A stretch of DNA of 64,000 nucleotides. Origin: SYFY01 sp031385325 (GTDB lineage Bacteria; Pseudomonadota; Gammaproteobacteria; Pseudomonadales; Azotimanducaceae). Where the stretch lies: positions 1 through 64,000 of the forward strand of contig JANNBJ010000082.1 in NCBI GenBank assembly GCA_031385325.1, given 5' to 3'. Made by a program: the position numbers and the translations under genes. Below the pieces are notes generated by a model. It saw only the letters and a program-made list of their open reading frames with translations, did no database searches and was not told the origin of the DNA. Below are positions 8,480 to 16,628 of the stretch, one piece after another (position 1 is the first letter of the stretch; every line of letters begins with the position of its first letter).

Positions 8480-9255
8480 GTTCCAGCCTGTTCGATCTGA
8501 CCGGCAAGGTTGCATTGATTACCGGGTCGAGCAAGGGCATTGGCCGCGCAATCGCAGAAGAACTGGCCCGCCATGGTGCCCACGTAGTGATATCTAGCCG
8601 CAAGGCAGATGTGTGTCAGGCGGTTGCCGACAGCATCAACAAGGAACTGCACGGGCAGCCCGGCGGCGCGGTATCGATACCGGCCAACATCAGTCGCAAG
8701 GAAGAACTGCAGCAACTGGTTGATGAAACACTCAGACAACTTGGCAAGATCGACATCCTGATCTGCAACGCAGCGGTCAACCCCTACTTCGGACCGATGT
8801 CAGGGTTGCCGGACAGCGCCTTCGACAAGATCCTCGACGTGAACATCAAATCCAATCACTGGCTGGTACAGATGGTGGCGCCTGCCATGGCAGCGCGTCG
8901 AGACGGCGTCATTATCATCGTCTCATCCGTTGGCGGCTTGCGCGGCAGCCGCGAACTCGGTGCATACTGCATTGCCAAGGCGGCGGATGTACAACTGGTG
9001 CGCAATCTGGCCGTTGAACTGGGGCCGGACAACATCCGGGTCAACGCCATTTCACCCGGCCTCATTCGCACTGACTTTGCACGGGCGTTGTGGGAGAACC
9101 CGGAGATTCTGGCGCGGCGCACTGAAGGCGATCCGCTGCGCAGAATTGGTGAACCACACGAAGTGGCGGGGGCAGCCGTGTTTCTTGCTTCGCGCGCGGG
9201 TGGTTTCACCACGGGACAGAACTTTGTCATCGATGGTGGATCGACCATCACCTGA
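8476..9255 (+). CDS. SDR family oxidoreductase (DHRS4/FabG-like)
   Basis: 259 residues of a classical short-chain dehydrogenase. ITGSSKGIGRAIAEEL (residues about 14-29) is the NAD(P)-binding TGxxxGIG motif, SSRK suggests NADP preference, ICNAAVNP is the NNAG-type motif, and AYCIAKAAD carries the catalytic Tyr-x-x-x-Lys. The end GFTTGQNFVIDGGSTI is typical of FabG/DHRS4 relatives. The substrate is unknown; the operon suggests a hydroxy/keto lipid or acyl intermediate. A GGAGG box at 8466-8470 precedes the ATG, which overlaps the upstream ORF. Confidence 0.9.
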   Translation: MSSSLFDLTGKVALITGSSKGIGRAIAEELARHGAHVVISSRKADVCQAVADSINKELHGQPGGAVSIPANISRKEELQQLVDETLRQLGKIDILICNAAVNPYFGPMSGLPDSAFDKILDVNIKSNHWLVQMVAPAMAARRDGVIIIVSSVGGLRGSRELGAYCIAKAADVQLVRNLAVELGPDNIRVNAISPGLIRTDFARALWENPEILARRTEGDPLRRIGEPHEVAGAAVFLASRAGGFTTGQNFVIDGGSTIT

Positions 9256-9309
9256 TAGTCACTCTACTGATCATCAGCTACACACAAAACAACTCGAGAG
9301 GGGAAAAAA

Positions 9310-10041
9310 ATGAGCGGACAAAAATGGTGGGCCAAAGCCATCCTCGTGGGAGCAGTCATTGGCCTCGTGTGTCTTGCCCTCGGGGCGATTGGCACGAAGG
9401 CAGGCATCTGGGGCTTTCAGACCGGACTGCTGTTGTTTGCAATCGGCGGTGCGTTGGGCGCCCTCGCGCTGGTGCTTGGGTTGATTGCACTGATCACAAC
9501 GTTTGCCAAGGGGCTCGCAGCCGAGCGTTCGACTGTCGCCGTCGGTGTGGTCATTGCGGCCGTGCTCGCCGGCGTATTTGGATCGCAGTTCATCGCAGCG
9601 CAAGGTGTTCCGCCGATTCATAACATTTCAACCGACACGATGGATCCACCTGCATTCGACAAGGTGATCGCGCTACGAGGCGATAGCAGCAATCCGCACA
9701 CCTACGACACCGAAAAACTTGCCGACGTGCAGAAAAAGGCCTACCCGGACGTGCAGTCACTTGTCAGCGACACCACTCCAGGCGAGATGTTCAATCGTGC
9801 GAAGGGCGTGCTTGAGAAGATGGAACTGGAGATCGTCAACGCCGACAGTGCCAACAACATTCTGGAAGCCACTGCCACGACGTTCTGGTTTGGCTTCAAG
9901 GATGACGTGGTGATCCGCATTCGTCCGCAGGGAAATGGCGGCTCCATCGTGGACATTCGCAGTGTTTCGCGTGTCGGACAGAGTGACATCGGCGTCAATG
10001 CCAAACGGATTCTCGCGATCCTTGCAGGATTGCGAGGTTAA
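9310..10041 (+). CDS. DUF1499 family membrane protein
   Basis: 243 residues with three predicted membrane segments in the first ~105 residues (WAKAILVGAVIGLVCLALGA, LLLFAIGGALGALALVLGLI, STVAVGVVIAAVLAGVFG). A soluble DUF1499 domain follows, recognisable from the PPAFDKVIAL region, YPDVQSL, a central amphipathic helix (AKGVLEKMELEIV), FWFGFKDDVVIRIRP and the C-terminal DIRSVSRVGQSDIGVNAKRI. The family function is unknown. A purine-rich GAGAGGGGAAAAAA precedes the ATG. A strong intrinsic terminator follows at 10053-10083, so transcription ends here. Confidence 0.82.
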   Translation: MSGQKWWAKAILVGAVIGLVCLALGAIGTKAGIWGFQTGLLLFAIGGALGALALVLGLIALITTFAKGLAAERSTVAVGVVIAAVLAGVFGSQFIAAQGVPPIHNISTDTMDPPAFDKVIALRGDSSNPHTYDTEKLADVQKKAYPDVQSLVSDTTPGEMFNRAKGVLEKMELEIVNADSANNILEATATTFWFGFKDDVVIRIRPQGNGGSIVDIRSVSRVGQSDIGVNAKRILAILAGLRG

Positions 10042-10052
10042 GTTCTGACAGG

Positions 10053-10083
10053 CAAAAAAAAGCGCGTGGTAGCGCGCTTTTTC
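10053..10083 (+). terminator. Rho-independent terminator after DUF1499 gene
   Basis: An A-run leads into AAAGCGCG, loop TGGTAG and CGCGCTTTTT: a GC-rich stem with flanking A and T runs. It is likely bidirectional, and would also stop leftward transcription coming from the tRNA-Lys gene. Confidence 0.85.
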
Positions 10084-10153
10084 GCAACTTGTCCGGTGTG
10101 AGTCGCACAGGACAGGGTGCTTGGGTTATCGACTAAATCATATATGTCGAATA

Positions 10154-10229
10154 TGGTGGGTCGTCTGGGACTCGAACCCAGGACCTACAGGTTAAAAGCC
10201 CGGTGCTCTACCAGCTGAGCTAACGACCC
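10154..10229 (-). tRNA. tRNA-Lys (anticodon UUU)
   Basis: A 76-nt cloverleaf on the minus strand. The 7-bp acceptor stem is GGGTCGT/ACGACCC, the D arm is AGCTCAGCTGGTAGAGC, the anticodon loop is CTTTTAA (UUU reads AAA/AAG), and the T arm contains GGTTCGAGTCC. The 3' CCA is encoded (10154-10156). A tRNA-Lys next to queC is the common arrangement in Pseudomonas-like genomes. A good sigma70 promoter lies immediately upstream at 10245-10273. Confidence 0.97.
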
Positions 10230-10244
10230 CGAAAAAGAGCGGCG

Positions 10245-10273
10245 ATTGTAGACGTCGGGTGCAGGGCAAACAA
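10245..10273 (-). promoter_or_regulatory. Sigma70-type promoter of tRNA-Lys
   Basis: On the minus strand TTGTTT (10268-10273), a 17-nt spacer, then TACAAT (10245-10250), followed by a GC-rich discriminator (CGCCGCTC) before the tRNA at 10229. The spacing is optimal, and a GC-rich discriminator is usual for stringently controlled stable-RNA promoters. Confidence 0.7.
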
Positions 10274-10307
10274 CCCTGATCTTCCCTTGATTGATGCTTT
10301 GAGTGCG

Positions 10308-10994
10308 CTATTTCGTTTCCTGATAGCGCGTTGGATCAGGCAATCCTGCTTGCGCGAATCCTTCTGCTCGCAATCGACAGCTGTCACATCGACCACAGGC
10401 AAGCCCTTCGTCCGTTGCCTGATAGCAGGAAACGGTGAGCGAGTAGTTGAGTCCAAGTGCAATTCCCCTGCGAATAATCTCGGCTTTTGTCATTCGCAGC
10501 AAAGGCGCTCGAATGTGCATCGTCCCGCCCTCCACGCCCACCTTCGTCGCGACATTCGCCAGGTGCTCAAACGCTTCAATAAACTCAGGCCGGCAATCCG
10601 GATAACCGGAATAGTCGACTGCGTTGACACCGATGAAGATGTCTTCCGCCTTCAGAACCTCAGCAAACGCCAATCCAAGCGAGAGAAAAACAGTGTTACG
10701 CGCGGGCACATACGTAATTGGAATTCCTGTGCTGGGTGTCTCAGGCACGGCGATCGACGCATCAGTCAACGCAGAACCGCCGAACACCCCAAGATCGACT
10801 CTCACAACCTGGGGAGCGGGCACATCGAGATGTCTGCAAACCGCCAACGCTGCGTGCATCTCGGCATGGTGGCGTTGGCCGTAGTCGAAAGTCAGCGGGT
10901 GGCACGCATAGCCTTCTGCCTTGGCCAAAACGAGAACGGTTGCCGAATCCAGGCCACCGGAGACGAGCACTACTGCGCGCTTGATTGAACTCAT
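10308..10994 (-). CDS. queC: 7-cyano-7-deazaguanine synthase
   Basis: 228 residues; converts 7-carboxy-7-deazaguanine to preQ0 with ATP and ammonia in the queuosine/deazapurine pathway. The N-terminal VVLVSGGLDSATVL is the PP-ATPase pyrophosphate loop, YVPARNTVFLSL is typical of QueC, and the C-terminal CGRCDSCRLRAEGF supplies zinc-binding cysteines. The ATG at 10994 overlaps the queE stop by 4 nt. A 26-codon upstream extension in the same frame lies inside queE and was not used. queD and queF are not in the window. Confidence 0.96.
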   Translation of the reverse strand: MSSIKRAVVLVSGGLDSATVLVLAKAEGYACHPLTFDYGQRHHAEMHAALAVCRHLDVPAPQVVRVDLGVFGGSALTDASIAVPETPSTGIPITYVPARNTVFLSLGLAFAEVLKAEDIFIGVNAVDYSGYPDCRPEFIEAFEHLANVATKVGVEGGTMHIRAPLLRMTKAEIIRRGIALGLNYSLTVSCYQATDEGLACGRCDSCRLRAEGFAQAGLPDPTRYQETK

Positions 10995-11644
10995 CGGCCA
11001 GGCTCGTTGCCCCAGAGCATCTTGTGCATCTGCATCTGCATCCGCACGTGCAGACGATCCTCCAGGATCCATCGCGCCAGATCCGTCGCCGGGAGCTGAG
11101 AGTAACTTGGTGAAAACAGAACCTGTCCAACACGTTTGATGAGTGAATGTTCATCCAGCTTGAACACTGCCCAGTCATAGTCCGCGCGATCACAGAGCAC
11201 AAACTTGATTTCGTCGTCCGGCGTCAGAGCGGCAACGTTTGACCACATGTTTCGGTGCATTTCCCCTGATCCCGGTGTCTTGAAATCCAGGATCTTCTTG
11301 ACGCGCAGATCGACATTGGAAACATCGAGCGCACCACTCGTCTCCAGCGATACCACATACCCGGAGTCACACAGGTTGGTCAGCAAGCGGTGAACGCCGG
11401 GTTGTGCAAGCGGTTCGCCACCAGTCACACAGACATGCCGTGCGCCGAATGAACGCGTCGTCTGCTCAATGGCTTCGAGGGAAATTCGCTCGCCACCGTG
11501 GAAGGAATAAGTGGTATCGCAGTACTGACACCGCAATGGGCATCCGGTCAGACGAATAAAAACTGTTGGCAAACCAACCAGACTGGTTTCACCCTGCAAC
11601 GAATGGAAGATTTCGGTGATGCGAAGGGAGGTGTCCCCGCTCAC
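10991..11644 (-). CDS. queE: 7-carboxy-7-deazaguanine synthase (radical SAM)
   Basis: 217 residues. The radical-SAM cluster motif is CRCQYCDT-like (TGCPLRCQYCDTTYSF, residues about 33-48), preceded by SLQGETSLVGLPTVFIRL, where QueE binds its substrate. CVTGGEPL is the GGEP motif that contacts SAM. It makes 7-carboxy-7-deazaguanine from 6-carboxy-tetrahydropterin. Start codon GTG at 11644, 23 bp after the cpoB stop. It is the penultimate gene of the ruv-tol-que run and is coupled to queC. Confidence 0.95.
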   Translation of the reverse strand: MSGDTSLRITEIFHSLQGETSLVGLPTVFIRLTGCPLRCQYCDTTYSFHGGERISLEAIEQTTRSFGARHVCVTGGEPLAQPGVHRLLTNLCDSGYVVSLETSGALDVSNVDLRVKKILDFKTPGSGEMHRNMWSNVAALTPDDEIKFVLCDRADYDWAVFKLDEHSLIKRVGQVLFSPSYSQLPATDLARWILEDRLHVRMQMQMHKMLWGNEPGR

Positions 11645-11667
11645 AATCTGGATACCTCGCCGTCAGA

Positions 11668-12570
11668 TCAACGCAGTTCGCTGGCGTAGGTCTTGGCCAA
11701 CCCCGCTGCGGCACTGGTCGGAAACTCTCTCTGGACACGATCCAGAAATTCCAGGGCCTTTTGGCTATCTCCCTGGCGATGGTAGACCACTCCCAGTTTG
11801 TAGAGTGCGTCGGGCGCCTTGTTGTGGGTAGGATACAGATCAATGACCTGGGCAAATGACTGCCGTGACTGTTCCATGTTCGCCTTGGCGAGATACAACT
11901 CACCTAACCAATAGTAGGACCCTGGAGTCATTTCTCCGTTGGGATAGTCCTGAATCAGCCGACTGAACTGTTCGATCGATTTGTCGAACTGGCGGGTCTT
12001 CATGGAATCGAAGGCTGCTGCGTACGCTCCTTTTTCACCGGCTGCGCCAGTACCTGTTGTACCAGTACTTGTTCTACCAGCACTTGTTCTACCAGCACCA
12101 CCTGCTGCCGTCGAAGGCGTCCCGTTGTTACCAACTACCGGTTGATCGACTCTCGACGTGCCAGCACTCGCGGGTCTGCCTGCACCCGATGACATCTGTG
12201 CCACACGTCCATCGAGATCGCGGTATTGCTCCTGCTGGCTAGCTTCAAGTTGCCGGATCTTGTGATTCTGTTCTTCGACAGTACTGCGCAACTCCTGCAC
12301 TTCGCTACGCAGCGTTTGCAGCTCGGAAAACAACTGGGCAAGTCCGGAAGGCGCTGGTTCAGCGACTGCGGGAGCTTGATTCCGCGGTGTCTCAAAACCG
12401 CTTCCACCTGGTTCAACCACCACAGGGGTCGGGCGTAACTGGGGGCGCGATGAAGAAGACGAGGATGAACTGCTGCGATCCTCAACCGGAACGGCAGCAA
12501 AAACCTGTGCAACTGACAGAAGAAAGCCAAGTCCGAGCAGTCCTTTGATGGTTCGAAGCGGGCTGTTCAT
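11668..12570 (-). CDS. cpoB: Cell division coordinator CpoB (YbgF), Tol-Pal accessory protein
   Basis: 300 residues from the ATG at 12570. Signal peptide LGLGFLLSVAQVFA, then a Ser-rich linker, a trimerising coiled coil (about residues 65-105, LFSELQTLRSEVQELRSTVE), a low-complexity Ala/Gly/Thr/Ser linker encoded partly by 15-nt tandem repeats, and a TPR domain (AAFDSMKTRQFDKSIEQFSRLI ... YYWLGELYLAKANMEQS). CpoB links peptidoglycan synthesis with Tol-driven outer-membrane constriction. Last gene of the tol-pal set. The start codon sits at the loop of a perfect 9-bp hairpin (12560-12580). Confidence 0.93.
   Translation of the reverse strand: MNSPLRTIKGLLGLGFLLSVAQVFAAVPVEDRSSSSSSSSSRPQLRPTPVVVEPGGSGFETPRNQAPAVAEPAPSGLAQLFSELQTLRSEVQELRSTVEEQNHKIRQLEASQQEQYRDLDGRVAQMSSGAGRPASAGTSRVDQPVVGNNGTPSTAAGGAGRTSAGRTSTGTTGTGAAGEKGAYAAAFDSMKTRQFDKSIEQFSRLIQDYPNGEMTPGSYYWLGELYLAKANMEQSRQSFAQVIDLYPTHNKAPDALYKLGVVYHRQGDSQKALEFLDRVQREFPTSAAAGLAKTYASELR
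12054..12098 (-). repeat. Three 15-nt tandem repeats inside cpoB linker
   Basis: Consecutive units at 12054-12068, 12069-12083 and 12084-12098; the last two are identical (TTGTTCTACCAGCAC on the plus strand). They encode AGRTS-like pentapeptides in the linker between coiled coil and TPR domain and could change copy number by slippage. Confidence 0.8.
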
Positions 12571-12580
12571 TGAACAGCCC
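12560..12580 (-). promoter_or_regulatory. Hairpin enclosing the cpoB start codon
   Basis: On the minus strand GGGCTGTTC (12572-12580), loop AAT (12569-12571), GAACAGCCC (12560-12568): a perfect 9-bp stem. The ATG (12568-12570) begins in the loop, and the GGGG Shine-Dalgarno region is part of the 5' arm. This should hinder initiation unless the hairpin is opened, for example by ribosomes or an RNA-binding factor. Confidence 0.6.
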
Positions 12581-12729
12581 CTTTTCGAGCCAGAACTCGA
12601 CGGACAGGAAATCCTCTGCGTTGTTCGGCTAGTCGACATGTATAGATCGTAAAGCCCTTCATTTCGGAAGTTGACGATGTGTCACACCTGACGCGCAACA
12701 CATCGCCTGGACTTCGAACTATCGGTTCG

Positions 12730-12759
12730 ACTTATCGGTACGTAGCTTATCGGTACGTA
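12730..12759 (-). repeat. 15-nt tandem duplication covering the pal stop codon
   Basis: CTTATCGGTACGTA occurs at 12731-12744 and 12746-12759 on the plus strand, a 15-nt period with one differing base between units. The right-hand copy holds the TAA stop of pal, so the duplication repeats the last codons and stop outside the gene. It appears to be a recent slippage event of no obvious function. Confidence 0.7.
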
Positions 12760-13277
12760 ACAATGGCGCGGCGGTTCCGACCGTACGCGCTTTCGTCGTG
12801 GCCTGGATCTTCCGCACGCTCTTCACCGTAGCTGACACTCTCGACTTGCGAAGCGGCAACACCAGCTGAGGTCAGGAAGCTCTTGACCGCATTGGCACGA
12901 CGCTCACCCAGTGCGAGGTTGTATTCGCGGGTGCCACGCTCGTCGCAATGACCTTCGATAACGATGGTCTTGCCGGTGTTGCGGCTAAGCAACTGAGCAT
13001 GAATCTCCAGCACAGCCAGATCGGCCTGACGAAGATCGGAACTGTCGTAGTCGAAGTAGAAGGTGCGATTCAGCGGACCACCAGTACGGGGGTCGATAGG
13101 CTGGCCATCGGCGCCGAAGTCTGCTGGCGGTGCAGTGTCAGTCGTTGTAGTAGTGGGCGCAGCGCTGCCGGTATCAGCGCCTGCATCCGTTGGTGTGCTT
13201 TTCTTGCCCGCACAACCAGTCAGCACAAGGCCAACCAATGCGATTGCGATCAAGCTGGTGAGACGTTCCATGAACAT
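12747..13277 (-). CDS. pal: Peptidoglycan-associated lipoprotein Pal
   Basis: About 176 residues. The lipobox LVLTGC at the end of a short signal peptide makes it an outer-membrane lipoprotein. A Thr/Ala-rich linker follows, then an OmpA-like domain with FYFDYDSSDLR, GHCDERGTREYNLALGERRA and the terminal YGRNRRAIVTYR, which binds diaminopimelate in peptidoglycan. The start is placed at the ATG at 13277 because CAGGAG lies 6 nt before it; an in-frame ATG at 13283 abuts that box. It works with TolB and TolA to pull the outer membrane inward at division. Confidence 0.96.
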   Translation of the reverse strand: MFMERLTSLIAIALVGLVLTGCAGKKSTPTDAGADTGSAAPTTTTTDTAPPADFGADGQPIDPRTGGPLNRTFYFDYDSSDLRQADLAVLEIHAQLLSRNTGKTIVIEGHCDERGTREYNLALGERRANAVKSFLTSAGVAASQVESVSYGEERAEDPGHDESAYGRNRRAIVTYR

Positions 13278-13331
13278 CGTCATCTCCTGTTCAGATACCT
13301 GTTAATTTTCTGGGATTTCCTGTGAGGGAGC

Positions 13332-14657
13332 CTATCTTCCAGCCAACGGTTCCATAAATGGAGACCATGCTGGTTCACGCACATCGCCCGACGAGGAAGG
13401 TAATTCATACTTCACACTTCCGTCGATCGACACAACACCCAATACGCCTTTTCCGCGCGCTTGAGTGGCATACATCAGCATAGCTCCGTTAGGTGCTACC
13501 GATGGCGATTCATCAAGATTGGTTCTGGTGAGGACGACTACCCGATCACGGCGCATATCCTGCCACGCAATATGAAAAATGCCAGCGTTTCTATGCACAA
13601 AAACGAGATTTCCGTCATCAAGCATGCGAGCACGTGCGTTGTAGTCACCCTGGAAGGTGACTCGCTCCTCGAAATTGGTCGCAAGCTCGAGTGAGTAGAC
13701 CTGCGGCTTGCCACCACGATCGGAGGTAAAGATGATGCGCTGTCCATCCGGCGACCAACTTGGCTCGGTATCAATAGCCGGGTTTCTTGTCAGTCTTCGA
13801 AGCGTGCGGTCTGACAAGTTCATGAGATAGATCTCCGGATTGCCATCGCGTGACAGCACCATCGCCATTTGCCGGCCGTCGGGAGAAAACGTTGGCGCAC
13901 TGTTGATGCCGGTGAACGACGCGATCCGTTCCCGAGCCAACGTCGTAACATCCTGGATCACGATGCTGGGACGCCGTGTTTCGAATGAGACATAAGCGAC
14001 CCGTCGGGCATCCGGCGACCAGTTCACGGACATCAGCGGTTCACTGGATGAATAGATGGTGCGTGAACGCTCTCCATCGGCATCCGACATTTCGATGCTG
14101 TACCGGGCTCGCGTGGTACCTTCGTTCTGAGCGAGTACATAGGCGATACGCGTCGAGAACGCGCCACGCACACCAGTGATCTTTTCGTACACGAGGTCAG
14201 ACACCTTGTGTGCGATGTCCCGCCACTGGTCTGCTCGGCCCGTCACCTTCTGAGTCATGACCTGACGCTGCCCTGGCACATCAAACAGGAAGAAGGTCAC
14301 CGCAAGCGCTCCGGTAGGCTCCCGAGCGGCTTGACCCACCACCACATATTCCGCGCCGAGAATCCGCCAGTCCCGGAAGATGACTTCTTCCGGCCGCACC
14401 GGCATCGACAGCATGTTGTCGCGAGCGATAGGTGCAAACTGGCCCGAGAACGTCAGGTCATTGCCAACGATCTCGGCCGGGTCAACCATACTGGCCAATG
14501 TTGAATCCATCCGCATCGGCACGATGCCGATCTTGACCGGGTTACGCCCACCCTGGTCAATGACGATCGTGTCAAGTGTGCGTGCCGCAAGCACGCCCGA
14601 GAGCAGAACCAAACCGCTCACCAACAAGGCCGTAAAACAAAGTCTTGGTGCGTTCAT
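13332..14657 (-). CDS. tolB: Tol-Pal system protein TolB
   Basis: 441 residues. Signal peptide MNAPRLCFTALLVSGLVLLS ending near VLAA. An N-terminal domain (residues ~25-165, GIVPMRMDS, YVVVGQAARE) is followed by a six-bladed beta-propeller with repeats such as SPDARRVAYVSFE, SPDGRQMAMVLSRDGNPEIY and SPDGQRIIFTSDRGGKPQVY. The periplasmic protein bridges Pal and TolA. The ATG overlaps the TolA stop by one base (TAATG). A 54-bp gap separates it from pal. Confidence 0.97.
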   Translation of the reverse strand: MNAPRLCFTALLVSGLVLLSGVLAARTLDTIVIDQGGRNPVKIGIVPMRMDSTLASMVDPAEIVGNDLTFSGQFAPIARDNMLSMPVRPEEVIFRDWRILGAEYVVVGQAAREPTGALAVTFFLFDVPGQRQVMTQKVTGRADQWRDIAHKVSDLVYEKITGVRGAFSTRIAYVLAQNEGTTRARYSIEMSDADGERSRTIYSSSEPLMSVNWSPDARRVAYVSFETRRPSIVIQDVTTLARERIASFTGINSAPTFSPDGRQMAMVLSRDGNPEIYLMNLSDRTLRRLTRNPAIDTEPSWSPDGQRIIFTSDRGGKPQVYSLELATNFEERVTFQGDYNARARMLDDGNLVFVHRNAGIFHIAWQDMRRDRVVVLTRTNLDESPSVAPNGAMLMYATQARGKGVLGVVSIDGSVKYELPSSSGDVREPAWSPFMEPLAGR

Positions 14658-15436
14658 TAGCGGAACAGATCCTCTGGTTGAAACAACAGATTAAATCGGC
14701 GGAACCTGGATTCGAAGAGCGCGTTGTCCTTGGGCACTTCGAACTTTTGCGCCTTGCGGACAGCTTGTTCCGCACTTCGGTCAAACGCTTCATTGCCGCT
14801 TGATTCGATTACATTCACTGCAACCAGTTCCCCGGTCGGAACCAGTTCCACCTCGAGCAGCGCTTTCATGTCATTACGGGCACTGGGTGGCCTCGACCAG
14901 TTCTGCACCACCAGCTCATAGATGCCTTGAATGTAAGACTTTGCTGCCTCGCCTTCTTCGGTGGCAGTATCGAGGTTGACCTCTTCAGTTTCCAACGCGT
15001 CTTCAAACGACTGGGTGGCAAGTTCCTGCAATCGTTGCTGCTTGAGCTGTTCGGCTTTGCGGCGCGCTTCGGCTTCGGCCTTTTTCCGAATCTCATCCGG
15101 ATCCGGCTTTTTCTCAGTCTTGACCGGTGAGGGCTTGGGCTGTGGCTTCGGCGTTGCCACTGGCGGCGGCTGTTGTTGCTGGATCACCGGCTTGGGTGGC
15201 TCCGGTGGTTTCTCGATTTTCGGGGCCGGGGCCGGTGCAGGTTTCGGTTTGGACTTCGGTTCCATCACGATCAGTGTGGAATTGACGATCTGCGCTGTTA
15301 TCACATTGTCGAGCTCACGATCCGGATGCCAGCCATCGTAGAGCGCAAACATTGCAAGGGCATGCACCAGCACGGCAAGCAACAGCGGCAGCCCCTGCGA
15401 CCGCCAGTTGGCCCGATCAAAGGCTTGATCAGGCAT
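14657..15436 (-). CDS. tolA: Tol-Pal system protein TolA
   Basis: 259 residues. One N-terminal membrane anchor (LPLLLAVLVHALAMFALYDGW), a Pro/Lys-rich stretch with PAPAPAPK and QQQQPPP, a charged helical domain (KKAEAEARRKAEQLKQQRLQ), and a C-terminal TolA-III/TonB-like domain (YIQGIYELVVQNWSRPPSA ... VNVIESSGNEAFDRSAEQAV). It carries proton-motive-force energy from TolQR to TolB-Pal. It is shorter than E. coli TolA (421) because the helical domain is brief. Overlaps tolR by 8 nt. Confidence 0.95.
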   Translation of the reverse strand: MPDQAFDRANWRSQGLPLLLAVLVHALAMFALYDGWHPDRELDNVITAQIVNSTLIVMEPKSKPKPAPAPAPKIEKPPEPPKPVIQQQQPPPVATPKPQPKPSPVKTEKKPDPDEIRKKAEAEARRKAEQLKQQRLQELATQSFEDALETEEVNLDTATEEGEAAKSYIQGIYELVVQNWSRPPSARNDMKALLEVELVPTGELVAVNVIESSGNEAFDRSAEQAVRKAQKFEVPKDNALFESRFRRFNLLFQPEDLFR

Positions 15437-15866
15437 CGGTCATGTCCGGTGGATCGGTGATGAGCCCAACACTCTTCGCTCCGGCTTTCTGCAGTACGGT
15501 CATGACGCGGACAACATCACCATAGTCCAGCTTTTCATCCGCTTTGACGTAAACCGGAACTTCAGGTCTCGCACGCAGAATCTTGCCGGCTTGATCTTCA
15601 AGCGAATAAACGGTGACACGCGTTCCTTCATCATCAGCATTCTGCAAACCCAGATTGACGAAGATCGCACCATCCGTTCGCATGGAGACCACCAGCGGAT
15701 CATCCTCTGTATCGGTCACCGGCTCGGAAGGCGCGTTTGGCAGATCAACATGCACGCCTTGAGTCAGCAGCGGTGCGGTGGCCATGAAGATGACAAGCAG
15801 CACCAGCATCACATCGATGTATGGCACCACATTGATGTCGGCCATGGGTTTACGTTTTCTGGCCAT
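15429..15866 (-). CDS. tolR: Biopolymer transport protein TolR (ExbD family)
   Basis: 145 residues. The single membrane segment VPYIDVMLVLLVIFMAT contains the essential Asp of the TolQR proton channel. It is followed by the periplasmic ExbD/TolR domain (VHVDLPNA ... VYVKADEKLDYGDVVRVM). The first residues MARKRKPMADINV are the usual cytoplasmic N-terminus. With TolQ it forms the proton-driven motor that energises TolA. The ATG start has only a weak ribosome site. Confidence 0.96.
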   Translation of the reverse strand: MARKRKPMADINVVPYIDVMLVLLVIFMATAPLLTQGVHVDLPNAPSEPVTDTEDDPLVVSMRTDGAIFVNLGLQNADDEGTRVTVYSLEDQAGKILRARPEVPVYVKADEKLDYGDVVRVMTVLQKAGAKSVGLITDPPDMTDA

Positions 15867-15919
15867 CTTTCAACCTGTCGGTCGCTTCGATTGATGAGGT
15901 CTGATAAGTGTTGAAGTAA

Positions 15920-16609
15920 CTAGTCCCGCTTGGCGTGGCGGGCGTGAGCCGCACGCTGCAGCAGTGTTGTGAGCTCGTCCGAAAAAGTCTGATAGCGCCC
16001 CATCATCACGTCTGCACGCGCCGAAAAGCGGTTGTAGCCAATGACAGCGGGAATCGCCGCAAACAAACCCATCGCTGTCGCCACCAGCGCCTCGGATATT
16101 CCGGGAGCCACTGATGCAAGGGTTGCCTGCGTCATGTTGGCCAGACTGCGGAACGAGTTCATGATTCCCCAGACGGTGCCAAACAAACCAACGTACGGGC
16201 TGGTCGAACCTACTGTCGCCAGAAAGGGAAGACTGCGATCCAGTTGTTCTTCTTCACGGCTGACTGCAATTCGCATGGCACGCTGCACGCCTTGCATGAT
16301 GGATTCCATGTCACCACCCGCCTGTTCGGAAAGACGAGTAAATTCCTTGAAGCCGGCGACGAAAATCTTCTCGATACCCGACAGATCTTCTGCACCTTCG
16401 AGCTGACCATAGAGTTTGCGCAGGTCAATGCCGGACCAGAAGTGTTCTTCAAATTGCTCGACATCGCTGGTGACTTTGCGCAGATAGATCCAGCGCTGAA
16501 AGATCATCATCCAGCTGGCGACCGAGGCAATCAGCAACACCAGCATCACCAGCTGGACGAGCAGACTTGCATTCGCGACGAGTTCGAATATGGATAATTG
16601 TTCCGGCAT
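15920..16609 (-). CDS. tolQ: Biopolymer transport protein TolQ (ExbB family)
   Basis: 229 residues from the ATG at 16609, which has AAGGAG 5 nt upstream; a 35-codon extension in the same frame lies inside ruvB and is rejected. Three membrane helices: LLVQLVMLVLLIASVASWMMIF near the N-terminus, SPYVGLFGTVWGIMNSF, and GISEALVATAMGLFAAIPAVIGY. These are the conserved MotA/TolQ/ExbB channel segments. It follows ruvB by only 19 bp; ybgC, which normally separates them, is missing. Confidence 0.96.
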   Translation of the reverse strand: MPEQLSIFELVANASLLVQLVMLVLLIASVASWMMIFQRWIYLRKVTSDVEQFEEHFWSGIDLRKLYGQLEGAEDLSGIEKIFVAGFKEFTRLSEQAGGDMESIMQGVQRAMRIAVSREEEQLDRSLPFLATVGSTSPYVGLFGTVWGIMNSFRSLANMTQATLASVAPGISEALVATAMGLFAAIPAVIGYNRFSARADVMMGRYQTFSDELTTLLQRAAHARHAKRD

Positions 16610-16628
16610 CAGGACTCCTTGCCTGCCG

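Noticed and set aside
12054..12098. Possible CRISPR-like array
   Set aside because: 15-nt units with no spacers, in frame within cpoB; the same reasoning applies to the 12-nt repeats at 20818-20865.
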